Origin: Tritrichomonas musculus
Taxonomy: Eukaryota; Parabasalia; Tritrichomonadida; Tritrichomonadidae
Direction: 5' to 3'
Length of the DNA stretch: 64,000 nt
Assembly: GCA_039105265.1 (NCBI GenBank)
Contig: JAPFFF010000019.1
Location: 2,942,284-3,006,283, forward strand
Positions within the stretch are counted from its first letter, which is position 1. Every line of letters starts with the position of its first letter. Shown piece after piece: positions 37,022 to 46,900 of the stretch. Both the position numbers and the translations under genes were made by a program. The notes beneath the pieces were generated by a model. It was not told the DNA's origin and did not search any database. It was given only the letters and a program-made list of their open reading frames with translations.

Positions 37022-38974
37022 ATGAGATACAGGAACGAAAGAGCTCACAATTTGAAATACGAGGTTGGGAATGTCAATGACACATTCCAGAAGATGCGAA
37101 ATATCATCAATGTGAATGATGGTACCAGAAGCTTCTCATTTAGAACTGTCGATTGCCATGACCAGCCAGCCCCATTTCACCAAGGCCAGTACTCACAGAT
37201 TTCATTAACACATCCCGACCACTTCATTAGCGATATCGACAAAGGCTTCCTCACATTCCACATCAAACTCGATTTGCAATTGAACACCGATTTGGCCAAA
37301 TTGCAAGAGATCAATGATCCAAATAACTTCTATAAACTGTTTGTCGGATTTAAGTCCTCGAACCAATTATTCGACAGGCTCGAGATTCTCCATAACAATG
37401 TCAATGTCGGATATCAGCAAAATGAATGCATTCGCGAGGGCTTCCTATACTCGGTTTTGAAGCCAGAGACTGAGAAGATGCGCCGCAGATTCGTTCACAG
37501 CTTATGGGAGAACATCAGCAATTACAGTCAAACTCATGCTGGTTCATACGTTAATCTCAATAGCTTCAAGGATGGTGGTAAGACCACAACCGAATTCGAC
37601 TTGAATGTACCATTTGATGACTTGCTTGCATTACAGGCATTCGACTTATTCCCTAACGGAATCATTGGTGATTTATCCATTAGATTCCAAGTCAGTCCAG
37701 CTGGTCTTGTTTGGGCTGCCATTGACCCATACACGGTTGCTGAAGCTAAGGCATTCCTAGAAGATAATGATACTGTATCCCCAGAGGAACTCGATAAACT
37801 CAAACAAATCAAAGCTCATGGACATCTCAAACACCAATTCACTCAAATCGGTAATGAGGCTATCATCCCAGGACCTGGTGATAATCCAAATCCACCATCT
37901 CCCGAACCAACACCAACTAAATATCAATTGAAGTATGAAGTTAGAGAACAATACGTATCTGCATCTGGAGGTGATTTCGATGATCTGATTGAAAATTGTT
38001 CATTAATCTTTGCATTTACAGATGAAGAGTTTACTGAACTTGGAATTGAAAAGACTGATGATAATAAAGCAATTTGCCAAGCTCATTATACCAAAGAACA
38101 TGGTAAATTACCTCAACCATCACATGCAGGTCATGTCTACGTCAATTTCGTATCTAAAACCGAAGCTAATAAATTGATGAGTGCCCATTACTCATCACAA
38201 CCAGCAACACTCACTGTTAACCGAATGACCATCACTCTCTGTAAGTCCAACATGCAAGGCTATGGTGTTTGTGAAGCCACTCGTGCAAGCATTGAATCCA
38301 TATTACGTGAGGGCCTAGTAATCCCATCTCAAAAGGTCGATTACCATGCATTCCCAATTGCAGCTGCCGCTAACGGAATCAAGTCTACATTGAATATCCC
38401 ATTAATCAATGTCACAAGCATGTCATTGTTGTTCCCCAAGCATCACAATGATTTGACTGTATTTGAGAATCCGGTTTACCAAAACTGCTTTTTGAATATT
38501 GGTGGTAAGAACTTCCCAGATGAGAATGTCAGTACCATTGGTGCCAGATTCTTCGAAAGTCAATTAACAGCTGGAGACCTCGATGGTATCACACTCCAAT
38601 GTTCAAAGGAATTCGAAGATAGCTTCACCATGCCCAAGAACGATGAAAATGGTGTCCGATATCGCAATACATTGAGTGATGCCACATCATTTGTATTCAA
38701 TGTCCAAACTGAACGTGCATCTGCTGGATACTGTTATGATGGCTTAGATGGTGGCAAAGGCAATATCCAAATACAAGTCAATGGTCAACCAATATTCACT
38801 GGTGATAATGATACATATTACAAGATTATCGAACCAAGTGGAGCCATTGTTAGACCACCACCTGTACAACTCTGTTTATGCAGAGACACCTACTTCAAGC
38901 TCTCACTCGATGGCCTTGAATATATCGATGATGAATCACCAGCTGGCTCACAAGTTGATCCAGAAATGGCATGA
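37022..38974 (+). CDS. MCP: Major capsid protein with an alpha-lineage variable domain (650 aa)
   Basis: Outside the variable domain it follows the E2 protein closely. From about 37861 to 38195 (PSPEPTPTKYQLKYEVREQY onward to LMSAHYS) it matches E1 almost base for base, unlike E2. The conserved halves (NVNDGTRSFSFRTVDC, TVNRMTI, NIGGKNFPDEN) are intact. This looks like a domain exchanged between lineages. Start MRYRNERAHNL follows TTTTTTCCAAGATACAAAATG. Confidence 0.85.
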   Translation: MRYRNERAHNLKYEVGNVNDTFQKMRNIINVNDGTRSFSFRTVDCHDQPAPFHQGQYSQISLTHPDHFISDIDKGFLTFHIKLDLQLNTDLAKLQEINDPNNFYKLFVGFKSSNQLFDRLEILHNNVNVGYQQNECIREGFLYSVLKPETEKMRRRFVHSLWENISNYSQTHAGSYVNLNSFKDGGKTTTEFDLNVPFDDLLALQAFDLFPNGIIGDLSIRFQVSPAGLVWAAIDPYTVAEAKAFLEDNDTVSPEELDKLKQIKAHGHLKHQFTQIGNEAIIPGPGDNPNPPSPEPTPTKYQLKYEVREQYVSASGGDFDDLIENCSLIFAFTDEEFTELGIEKTDDNKAICQAHYTKEHGKLPQPSHAGHVYVNFVSKTEANKLMSAHYSSQPATLTVNRMTITLCKSNMQGYGVCEATRASIESILREGLVIPSQKVDYHAFPIAAAANGIKSTLNIPLINVTSMSLLFPKHHNDLTVFENPVYQNCFLNIGGKNFPDENVSTIGARFFESQLTAGDLDGITLQCSKEFEDSFTMPKNDENGVRYRNTLSDATSFVFNVQTERASAGYCYDGLDGGKGNIQIQVNGQPIFTGDNDTYYKIIEPSGAIVRPPPVQLCLCRDTYFKLSLDGLEYIDDESPAGSQVDPEMA

Positions 38975-39016
38975 GAAATATGGTATTAGTGGTAAAAATA
39001 TTTTTGCACTTTGGAA

Positions 39017-39637
39017 ATGTCTCTCCATAAGGCTAGAATTCTATCAAGTGAGAATGATGCAAGTGTTAAGCAAGAGCAGAATGTGAATATTAAGATCGCT
39101 GCGAATAGACCTCCACCAGTTCAACCGGTATCATACCCTCAAGTCCCACAGATGCAACCCCAAATGGGATATACTAAAGGTCTAAATCCCGAAGGGGTAT
39201 ACACGCAAAATGGCACACAGGATGCAAATTTTACTACAGCCTCGACAACTGGTCCATATCCATCAGTTGCTCCAATAAACAGTCCACCGACCGATCGTTC
39301 ATTAGACCCCGACACTGACGACTTGGGTACCAAAAATAAATTCCTCGAGATATTGCTGAATATCTATGAGACCAATCCACTGAGGCTGAACAACTACCTA
39401 GTGTGTCATAGCAATACGCTGATGGAGCTCATTAAGATACTCACTAAGGCTGACAAGGTTGAGCTGGTCATCAATGAGGACAGTGGGTGCACTGGTTGTG
39501 TTTCAAACTCCAAGTACATGAAAATCGATAAGATATTGGTGTCCAAAAACGGGGTATCCAATGAGTTGAAATATGGATATAACCATGTATGGACCGAGCT
39601 CATAAGACACTCGATATCACTCAAAATTTGTATTTAA
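39017..39637 (+). CDS. Protein G (206 aa)
   Basis: Matches the E2 protein at both ends (KARILSSENDASVKQEQ; NNYLVCHSNTLMELIKILT; SGCTGCVS). The linker has its own extra segment (GLNPEGVYTQ) and lacks the E2 one (QGTMFPES), so the linker tolerates insertions. Followed by the mini membrane gene after 10 bases. Confidence 0.7.
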   Translation: MSLHKARILSSENDASVKQEQNVNIKIAANRPPPVQPVSYPQVPQMQPQMGYTKGLNPEGVYTQNGTQDANFTTASTTGPYPSVAPINSPPTDRSLDPDTDDLGTKNKFLEILLNIYETNPLRLNNYLVCHSNTLMELIKILTKADKVELVINEDSGCTGCVSNSKYMKIDKILVSKNGVSNELKYGYNHVWTELIRHSISLKICI

Positions 39638-39647
39638 ATTTGCATAA

Positions 39648-39797
39648 ATGTCCGCTGCTAGTGAAATCATTATGAATATACTATTGGGATTGATATTGGT
39701 GACCAATGTAGTTGAACTGCTATTACTGGTATCGCTTACAGCTGAAGATGAACCACCTGAGCTGACTGATGAGCTGAGGCGCACATTGTATGCGTAA
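39648..39797 (+). CDS. Mini membrane protein (49 aa)
   Basis: MSAASEIIMNILLGLILVTN then VVELLLLVSLTAEDEPPELT, DELRRTLYA. One transmembrane helix and the DEPPELT tail. Differs from E2 only at two residues after the start. Its stop codon falls within the stem of a hairpin at 39795-39816. Confidence 0.7.
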   Translation: MSAASEIIMNILLGLILVTNVVELLLLVSLTAEDEPPELTDELRRTLYA

Positions 39798-39816
39798 GTG
39801 GCATCATCGCCACTTA
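39795..39816. repeat. Hairpin in a copy-specific spacer insert
   Basis: TAAGTGGC-ATCATC-GCCACTTA, an 8-base stem, in about 34 bases that the E2 spacer lacks. Confidence 0.65.
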
Positions 39817-39850
39817 GAGCTTTTCGCATAAGAGCTTTATTTTTGATTAA

Positions 39851-40777
39851 ATGTTATATTACAAGCGCCTACAACCAACCCTTTTCGACTATACATCTAT
39901 TGAATTATCAGACAGTTCCAGTGAGGATCCAATTGATCTTGATACATTCGATAGGTACCAGAGGCAGCAACCGGTATCCAAGAGGTTTGATGTTGATGCG
40001 GCTATGAGTGAGGCCTATTCCAAGAATAGGGATAAAATCACGAATGCATCCATAAGGCCAATCGCTAATGGGATCTATGCGTGGTACAATACTTTGAACA
40101 TACTGGTGGCATCACAAGGTAAAGGCAAGAGCCATACAGTAATTCGCGATATCATTCAAATGAGTAGACTCAATAACGGGGGTTTTCATATGATCGTTTA
40201 TGTGAGTAAGAACGGTATTATAAATGATTCCACATTTGAATCTCAACGCGAGCTCATCAACTTGCCCATTGAGGTCGTCGCTGATAGTAATGCTGAACGG
40301 TATTTGAAGGAGCTCGATCTATGGAAGGAGTTGTATAACAAATATAGCTCAGTTGGGAAGGTTACAATAGATGATTCCAAGCTGCAGCAGATGTTTGAGT
40401 TCCTCCATATCAGCAAACTCGGGAAACCCAATGTACCACTCAACACCATAATCCTGTGCGAGGACTTCATTAAGAGCAAGCTGTTGAAATCAGCATACTT
40501 CACAAACTATATCACCCAGTTGCGTCATAAGAACTCAATCGTATACATCAATATCCAGTTCTTCAAGGGTGTTCCAACCGATTACAAAAATAACTGCACA
40601 TCATTCTTCATATTCAATGGGTTCTCACGACAGAAACTCAATTACATATATCAGCAGGTGAGCATACCTTGTGAGTTCGAGGAGTTGTGGCAAAAATATA
40701 GGACCTTATCTGGACATGATTTCATATTGGTGAACACAGTTGAACATGATATGCAAGTGGTGTACTCAAAGGTTTAG
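39851..40777 (+). CDS. ATP: Genome-packaging ATPase (308 aa)
   Basis: Walker A SQGKGKS, Walker B NTIILCEDF, and the FFIFNGFSRQKLNYIYQQV segment are as in E2. It lacks the E2-specific 24-residue insert, so SRLNNGGFHMIVYVSK runs straight through and is closer in length to E6. Start motif CTTTATTTTTGATTAAATG. Overlaps the end of H by 4 bases. Confidence 0.85.
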   Translation: MLYYKRLQPTLFDYTSIELSDSSSEDPIDLDTFDRYQRQQPVSKRFDVDAAMSEAYSKNRDKITNASIRPIANGIYAWYNTLNILVASQGKGKSHTVIRDIIQMSRLNNGGFHMIVYVSKNGIINDSTFESQRELINLPIEVVADSNAERYLKELDLWKELYNKYSSVGKVTIDDSKLQQMFEFLHISKLGKPNVPLNTIILCEDFIKSKLLKSAYFTNYITQLRHKNSIVYINIQFFKGVPTDYKNNCTSFFIFNGFSRQKLNYIYQQVSIPCEFEELWQKYRTLSGHDFILVNTVEHDMQVVYSKV

Positions 40778-41250
40778 GCAAACTCTGGGTCAGCATCCAA
40801 TACCAAATCCTGATGCTTGCCGATGAATACATCAGGTTCTGCAATATCGTATTTTTCACGTAATTTGGCAATGAGATCCTTGGTATTTATATTGGTTCTC
40901 TCAATCGAGTAGTTGTAATACGGACATTCCTTGTATTCGTGCTTTTCGGTATTCCCATTTACGAAGAACTCCTGCATGTTGACACTCAATTTGCGTCTAC
41001 TATTGGATGTCAATTTGACAAATTCGAGGTTCTCCTTGAGCTTATTAGGGTAGAATCTAATGGTTTCAGTACCATTCTGGAGTGATACATATAGGACCCT
41101 CGCGAGGTACAATGAGTTCTTCAAGTTGAATGGGAACTTGTCACATAATATCGCGAAATTGCATTGTGCAAATTCATCAGGCTTTGGCAATAGGGCTACT
41201 AGTGTGTTGATGTATTCGTAGACATTGGAGTAGCTTGGAGTGGCTTCCAT
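40774..41250 (-). CDS. Protein H (158 aa)
   Basis: MEATPSYSNVYEYINTLVAL, then LCDKFPFNLKN, TIRFYPNK, EFFVNGNTEK, YYNYSIERTN and EKYDIAEPDVFIGKHQDLVL. Close to E2 and recognisably like E6. Convergent with ATPase. Unknown function. It is the last gene of E4, where E2 has J after it. Confidence 0.7.
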   Translation of the reverse strand: MEATPSYSNVYEYINTLVALLPKPDEFAQCNFAILCDKFPFNLKNSLYLARVLYVSLQNGTETIRFYPNKLKENLEFVKLTSNSRRKLSVNMQEFFVNGNTEKHEYKECPYYNYSIERTNINTKDLIAKLREKYDIAEPDVFIGKHQDLVLDADPEFA

Positions 41251-41631
41251 TTGGGATGCGATAAAAAATCAATATTCAAATATAAAAATAGGTTTTCCCA
41301 AAATCATCTGAGTCCCCGAATATGGGATATTTTTGTCTGTCATGGTCTGTCCCATCGGTCTGTGTCGCCATCGGAACGTTCCATAAGTGGTCCCATAAGT
41401 GGGCTATAAGTGGGCCATAGGTGGTCCCATAGGTGGTCCATAGGTGGGCCATATGCGGCCTATTTTCGGAATTTGTATGGGCTCGAATATGGGCGTTTTG
41501 GGGTAGTATGCGGTATGGGTCCCATATGTGGATTTTGAATTTTAACCCGAATATGGGCCCAAAAATGGGCCATTTATGGGCGTTTTAAGTGGATTCTATC
41601 TGACCCCGATTATTGATACACTATCACTACT
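41251..41631. other. Right-end non-coding region of E4 with repeated ATGGGC/ATAGGTGG words
   Basis: No gene. From about 41380 to 41465 short words (CCATAAGTGGGC, CCATAGGTGGTCC, CCATAGGTGGGCC) follow each other, and ATGGGC words continue to 41580. The terminus is ATACACTATCACTACT ending at 41631. J of E2 is absent. Confidence 0.6.
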
Positions 41632-43678
41632 CTCCATTAATAGTTGAATCACCTTCTTTTGGAACATAATGTCTGGCACAAGAATCCAAAGATACCTGAA
41701 GAGCTTCATTAGCCATAATATTTGTTAAACACATTGATGCTTTAGCTGATAATGGTTTATCATCATTATCCATCATTTTCTGTACGGCTTCTTCTGGTAA
41801 TTGTTCCTTTGGGTTCAATTGCAACTCACTATTTTTGAGAATATATTCATTTAAATCTTTATGAAGTAATAGTTTATCTTCAGGAATAACTTTAAATGCA
41901 GAGTCAATGATTACAGAACCAATAGCGGGAATTCCAGAATGTACACCGTAAAGAATTCCATTGATATCATCCCAAGCAATCACGACATCTGGTTCTCTAC
42001 TGAGATACATCATGTGCCAATTATAATTACCTGGATTATCAACGGAATCAATGTTCTTAATGATTTCATCGGTTTTGAATATGATATCAATATCTTGAAT
42101 TACTTCAGGTAAATTAGCTTGTGAAAGCATCTTACCAACCAATTTACTACCTTCACAGAATTCAATATGAGCGGTTTGTTTAGCTTCTATATCACCGGAA
42201 TCAATGATTTCATCTTTATATTCAACTGTTAATGGAATATATTTTGCAGAATATGTCAAATCGTTTTTCTTTCGATATTCACCAAGATTATTATCACATT
42301 CACTTTTCAAAGCATATTTACCTTCAGCGACTGTTTTCGTTTCATACTTATCTAATTCATAAGCCAATTCATTCTCATCAACAAACTTCTCATCAGCTTG
42401 TGCGCTTGTATAATACGGTGTCAAATCAACAGGTTCAGGAATTTCACTCTTCAATGCTAATTCATCATTTGTTTCTGCTAATGTTATTGTTATCGGAAGC
42501 TATTGATATTTATCATAAATTGCTCCACTAACTTCATCCCACACTAATTCAAAATACTCCCCTTCACTATCAAATCCTTCAGCTTCATGTTGTTTAACGT
42601 TATATTCATCATCAGCATATAAATCATTTGTCTTAAATCTGATATCAAAATGGAATATATCACCACTATTGTCTACTTTATAACCAACCAAATGCGTTCC
42701 TTCTTTGAACGGTAAAACGTGAGATGTATCCATTCCGTTTTCTTCATATTCTTCTGGTACCGGACCTATATTAGGAAACATATATGTCTTGATTTCAATT
42801 GTGTATTCAGTTGATACATTCAAATTATCTCTCGTGATGTAATTCTTCAAATCATCTTTTGGAACATATCGTTCGGCACAATCATCCAAAGCCGATTGAA
42901 AACCTTCATTAACTGCTATACTTGTTAAACACATTGATGCTTGAGCTGATAATGGTTTATCATCTTCAGCCATCAATTTCTGAAACATTTCGTCCGGCAA
43001 TAGTTCTTTTATGTTCAATTGTAGTTCATTATTTTTGAGTACTTCCGGAATATCTGTTTTCAATGCATAATTATTTGTTACGTAATTCATATTCGGTATA
43101 CAATATTCATCATAAACTTCAAGCTTGTATGAATAACATACTGATTCTAGATCGACAACAAAGCTTTCATTATATCTGAATGCTCCGTCGTAATAGCAAA
43201 AGTATATAGAAAAAGTATTTTCACCTTTCTTGTAATGATAATATTCCGAGTCTTCACTATCATACAAATACTCTCCTGAAATATCTTCATTATTACAAGA
43301 ATCTTTTACTATCAATGATGATTTCTTTAATATGTTGCATAAATCGCCGTCCAAATTTGTGATATAAGTTCGTTTATCCTCATCATTGGTTGTTCCGTTT
43401 ACGAATTTTGTAGCGATTGATAATTCTTGAGTCAAATATTCGTTTGATAATATATCATCTCTTGAAACAAATTCTTTGAGAGTTTTTGTTGTTGCAATAG
43501 ATACATCAGGAGTGTTGAGCCTGACAACAGAGACATTTTTCGGAGGTGCGAAAGAACCGCTCGGAACAACTCTATAATCATTATAGTCTATCATGAGATA
43601 AATTATTGATGATTTATTTGTTTCATGTACGAATCTGTAATAGGTTCCGTCGTATCTATCAAAGACATAATTTCCGGT
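41632..43678 (+). mobile_element. Polinton element E5, internal piece
   Basis: Contains nothing but part of a fibre gene, cut at both sides by the ends of E4 and E6. AT-rich like the alpha lineage. It is broken, and by nesting it is the oldest element in the window. Confidence 0.7.
41632..43678 (-). pseudogene. Fibre-like gene piece between E4 and E6
   Basis: Coding on the minus strand. It shows the family's shaft words: LKNSELQLN, DDKPLSAQASMCLTSIAVNE and YALKTDIPEVL, together with acid-rich beta segments not found in E2. Open reading runs right up to the E6 terminus at 43679 (TGNYVFDRYDGTYYRFVHE), so E6 landed inside coding sequence. It looks broken, about one break beyond the two insertions. 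Confidence 0.65.
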
Positions 43679-43907
43679 AGTAGTGTAGTATGTGCGTATT
43701 GGGGGTCAGATAATTAATCACATCTGACGGCCTACCCCATGTTAGTCGCTCAAGGGTTTCATGCGATTTTCCTTATTTTTAACCCCATTTTCAGAACTCA
43801 AGGTTTTCTAGCTCACTGTCTACAACACTGTGAGCCCCAACTATGAAACTCAATGATTTCTAGCACTTTTTTGGAGTCGAATAATTTGAGCCTCCAATTG
43901 ACAGCCA
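43679..43907 (+). repeat. Left terminal inverted repeat of E6
   Basis: Starts AGTAGTGTAGTATGTGCG and runs to ATTGACAGCCA. The E3 end is the same in reverse, and the last 11 bases of the window match its inner edge in reverse. The six bases before it are TCCGGT, the expected target duplication. Confidence 0.85.
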
Positions 43908-43958
43908 TAAAATTTAAATCCATCGATTATCAAAAATTAATTTTTTATTTCCACCCAA

Positions 43959-46900
43959 ATGCGATACGATTACCGATCACTTAAAAATATTAGTAATGAT
44001 GATATTGTTGAATTAATCAAAAGTATTAACACAATTTTCAATGCAAATCTACCAATTACAACAACTGCTAAAACAGAAGCTTGGAATAGAAGGAAAAACG
44101 TAGAAGTATTATGTGATTGGCTTAATAATCGTAATGCCCACAGATTTATTAAAAATGATTTACCAAATGCAGAAGAAATAGATAGTTTCATTATATACGA
44201 GCATAAACTTAAACAAATATTGGATGATTCGCATGAACAGCACTACCAAGATATACTCAAACGTGATGATTACTTTGAAGAAGATATTAATGAAGAAGAT
44301 GAACGCTATTTCAACACAAAACAACAACAAATCGAGAGAGAATTCGAGATAAAAGAAGCTATTAATAGGGCTTATGAAGCAGTTGATGATGCAATACAAT
44401 TAATCAAAGAACAAAAACATCCAGTTTTACAGAAGACTGAGAGATTAATCATCCCTGAGGCTCCATTAATCAAAAATCATCAAAAACAATACTTTCCAGA
44501 GAATGAAGAAATATATGAATATCTCGATAAATTCGCACACAATTTCACATCAAAACACAGTGATTTCCTTATGATTAACGAGCCACATGATTTCGATAGA
44601 GCTGTAAATGAATGGAATCACTATAATAAATATCCATCTGAAAATACTATACAACGCAAAGACAGTGGCAAGCCGATAACAACATATTATTTCAATCAAG
44701 TTGCATCATTAGATAATATCTTTGAGTGTCTTCACAATGTATACAAGAAAGAGCTGAAACCATTTAAGATTCATTTTCAACTTTCAGGAGTCTTCGAAAC
44801 ATACACTTATGATTTTGAATCATTAGAAGAGAAATACGAATATAAAGCTAAAGACATTATTTGGAAAAACTATCAATCAATGATACCTATCATTATCAGT
44901 AAACTTGAAGACCTTGAAATAGTGAAATTATATATTGAATCTGTTTTACACTCTTATGAGACAGAATCATCAAGCACAAAACTTATATTAGTTGGTTCAA
45001 TAGCTTTTACAGTTTCAAGAATGAGAAAGATAACTGGTCGCATAAAGGATTTGCCAATCGAATTCATCAAAAATGATTTCATTATTGCTGACAATGAAGA
45101 TGATAAACTATGTTTCTTCAGATTCTTAGCTGTATGTTTAAATGAAGAACTAGCAAATACCAAAAAATATAAAACTAAAGAACGAACCAAAATCGCTAAG
45201 AAACTACTTCTTAAAGAACATAATATTATATACAACACAAAGATTCCAAATGAAGGTAAGAAAATACTTAATGAATTCGAAGGTGTTTCAATGGAGCAGA
45301 TGAAAGATTTAGCACAAAAGAATCACATTAATGTTAACATATATGAGTTTCACAAGACAGATTCTGAGCAATATTATGATTTATCAGAGCAGTGGTTTTT
45401 CGATAAAACATTTACAACATATTCTGCATTACTTTTCACTCAAAATCAAATCATCCATATAATGTACATCAAGAATCCTGAAAAGCTTACCCAAATACAT
45501 ATTTGCCCTAAATGTAATTCATATATTCATTATGGTTCAAAGAATTTTAACAGGTTTGATTCTCATGTTAAACACTGTGATGGTGTATTTAAAAAGAACT
45601 TCATACCAGTTAAAGAAGCTTTACCTTATTGTCCTCATATATTGAATAACCCTGTTTATGAATACTGTTTAGCATACAATCTTCAATGGAAACCTGAAAT
45701 ATATTATATAACATATGATTTCGAAACAATGGAGCAATCAATAAATAAATCAATCTCTGACTCAACAACAATAAATTCAAGGTTAATTCCGTTGTCAGTT
45801 TCATCTTGTGTGAAATCATCAAACGGTTTGACAACAAAGAATTTCTCATTAAGAGACTCTCAAGAGTTCATACCACAATGGATAAAATGGTTGTTCGAGC
45901 AATCAATGAAAGTCTATGCAGATAAGATATCATATTATGAATCATTCTTACCAGATACCTCTATTAACAAAAATATGAATGTAATTACTGTATTAGGGTT
46001 TAACTCATCACGTTTTGACAGCAATTTATTTAAACAATATTTTAATCATTCTTTCTTAAGCCCTACGGGCCTAGGGAGCGAAGTGAGCTGGAAAGTCGAA
46101 CAAAATTCAATAATTGGTACCCTATCTTCATTAAAACAATTCATTCTCACATCAGATAATCATCCAACTAAATTGAGATTCATAGATGCTCAATCATTTG
46201 TTGCAGGAGGTACATTAAAGCAATTTGGCGAAGATTTTGGCAACGTAATCGTTGACTCAAACGTGAGCGTTTGTGGTGGTATCAATGAATTGCAAAGCAA
46301 TTCCCAAGCTAAAGCTTGTGATATAAAAGGTGTGTTTCCTTACGAAGCAATCAACGACAAGAACTACAATGAAGTATTATCAAAATCAGAACCATTTTCA
46401 TATGATGATTTTTATAGCTATCTCAATCAAAAGAATCCTCTTACTAAAGAAGAATATGATGCTTATCTTGAAGAATCAAAACGTTTTGCAACACGATGGG
46501 ACTACCTATTAGCATACAATGATAATGATGTTGAAATGATGATTAAACCTATTGATAATTTAATAGCACTCAATGCTCAATACAATGTTGATTTACTTTC
46601 AAATCTCTCATTATCAAAGAATGCTTCGTGCATCAAATATGCTTTGGCTTATAAAGATTTTAATCCAAGGAACAACATTGGGATTACAAATAAATACAAT
46701 ACATTCAAACCAAGCAAGAAATGGTGGCAATATAAATGTGATAGTTATTATAACCAAGATGAGAAATACAATAGATTAAACCCTAAAAAACCACAACGAG
46801 ATTTGACAAAATGTGTATCAGAAAATGATTTCGAAGCTTTTATGAAAATGTATGACGACCCAAATAAAGGGAGATGCCATTTATGTCATGAACATTTTAC

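Larger units (their letters stand above)
30239..41631 (+). mobile_element. Polinton element E4 (beta lineage), right part
   Basis: Holds A, B, penton-like, INT, C, D, F, amphipathic, MCP, G, mini membrane protein, ATPase and H, then a right end CACTATCACTACT-like at 41631. E3's terminus abuts its left edge 50 bases before gene A, so its fibre and PolB should lie beyond E3. Most genes look whole. Close kin of E2 except in the MCP variable domain. Confidence 0.8.
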
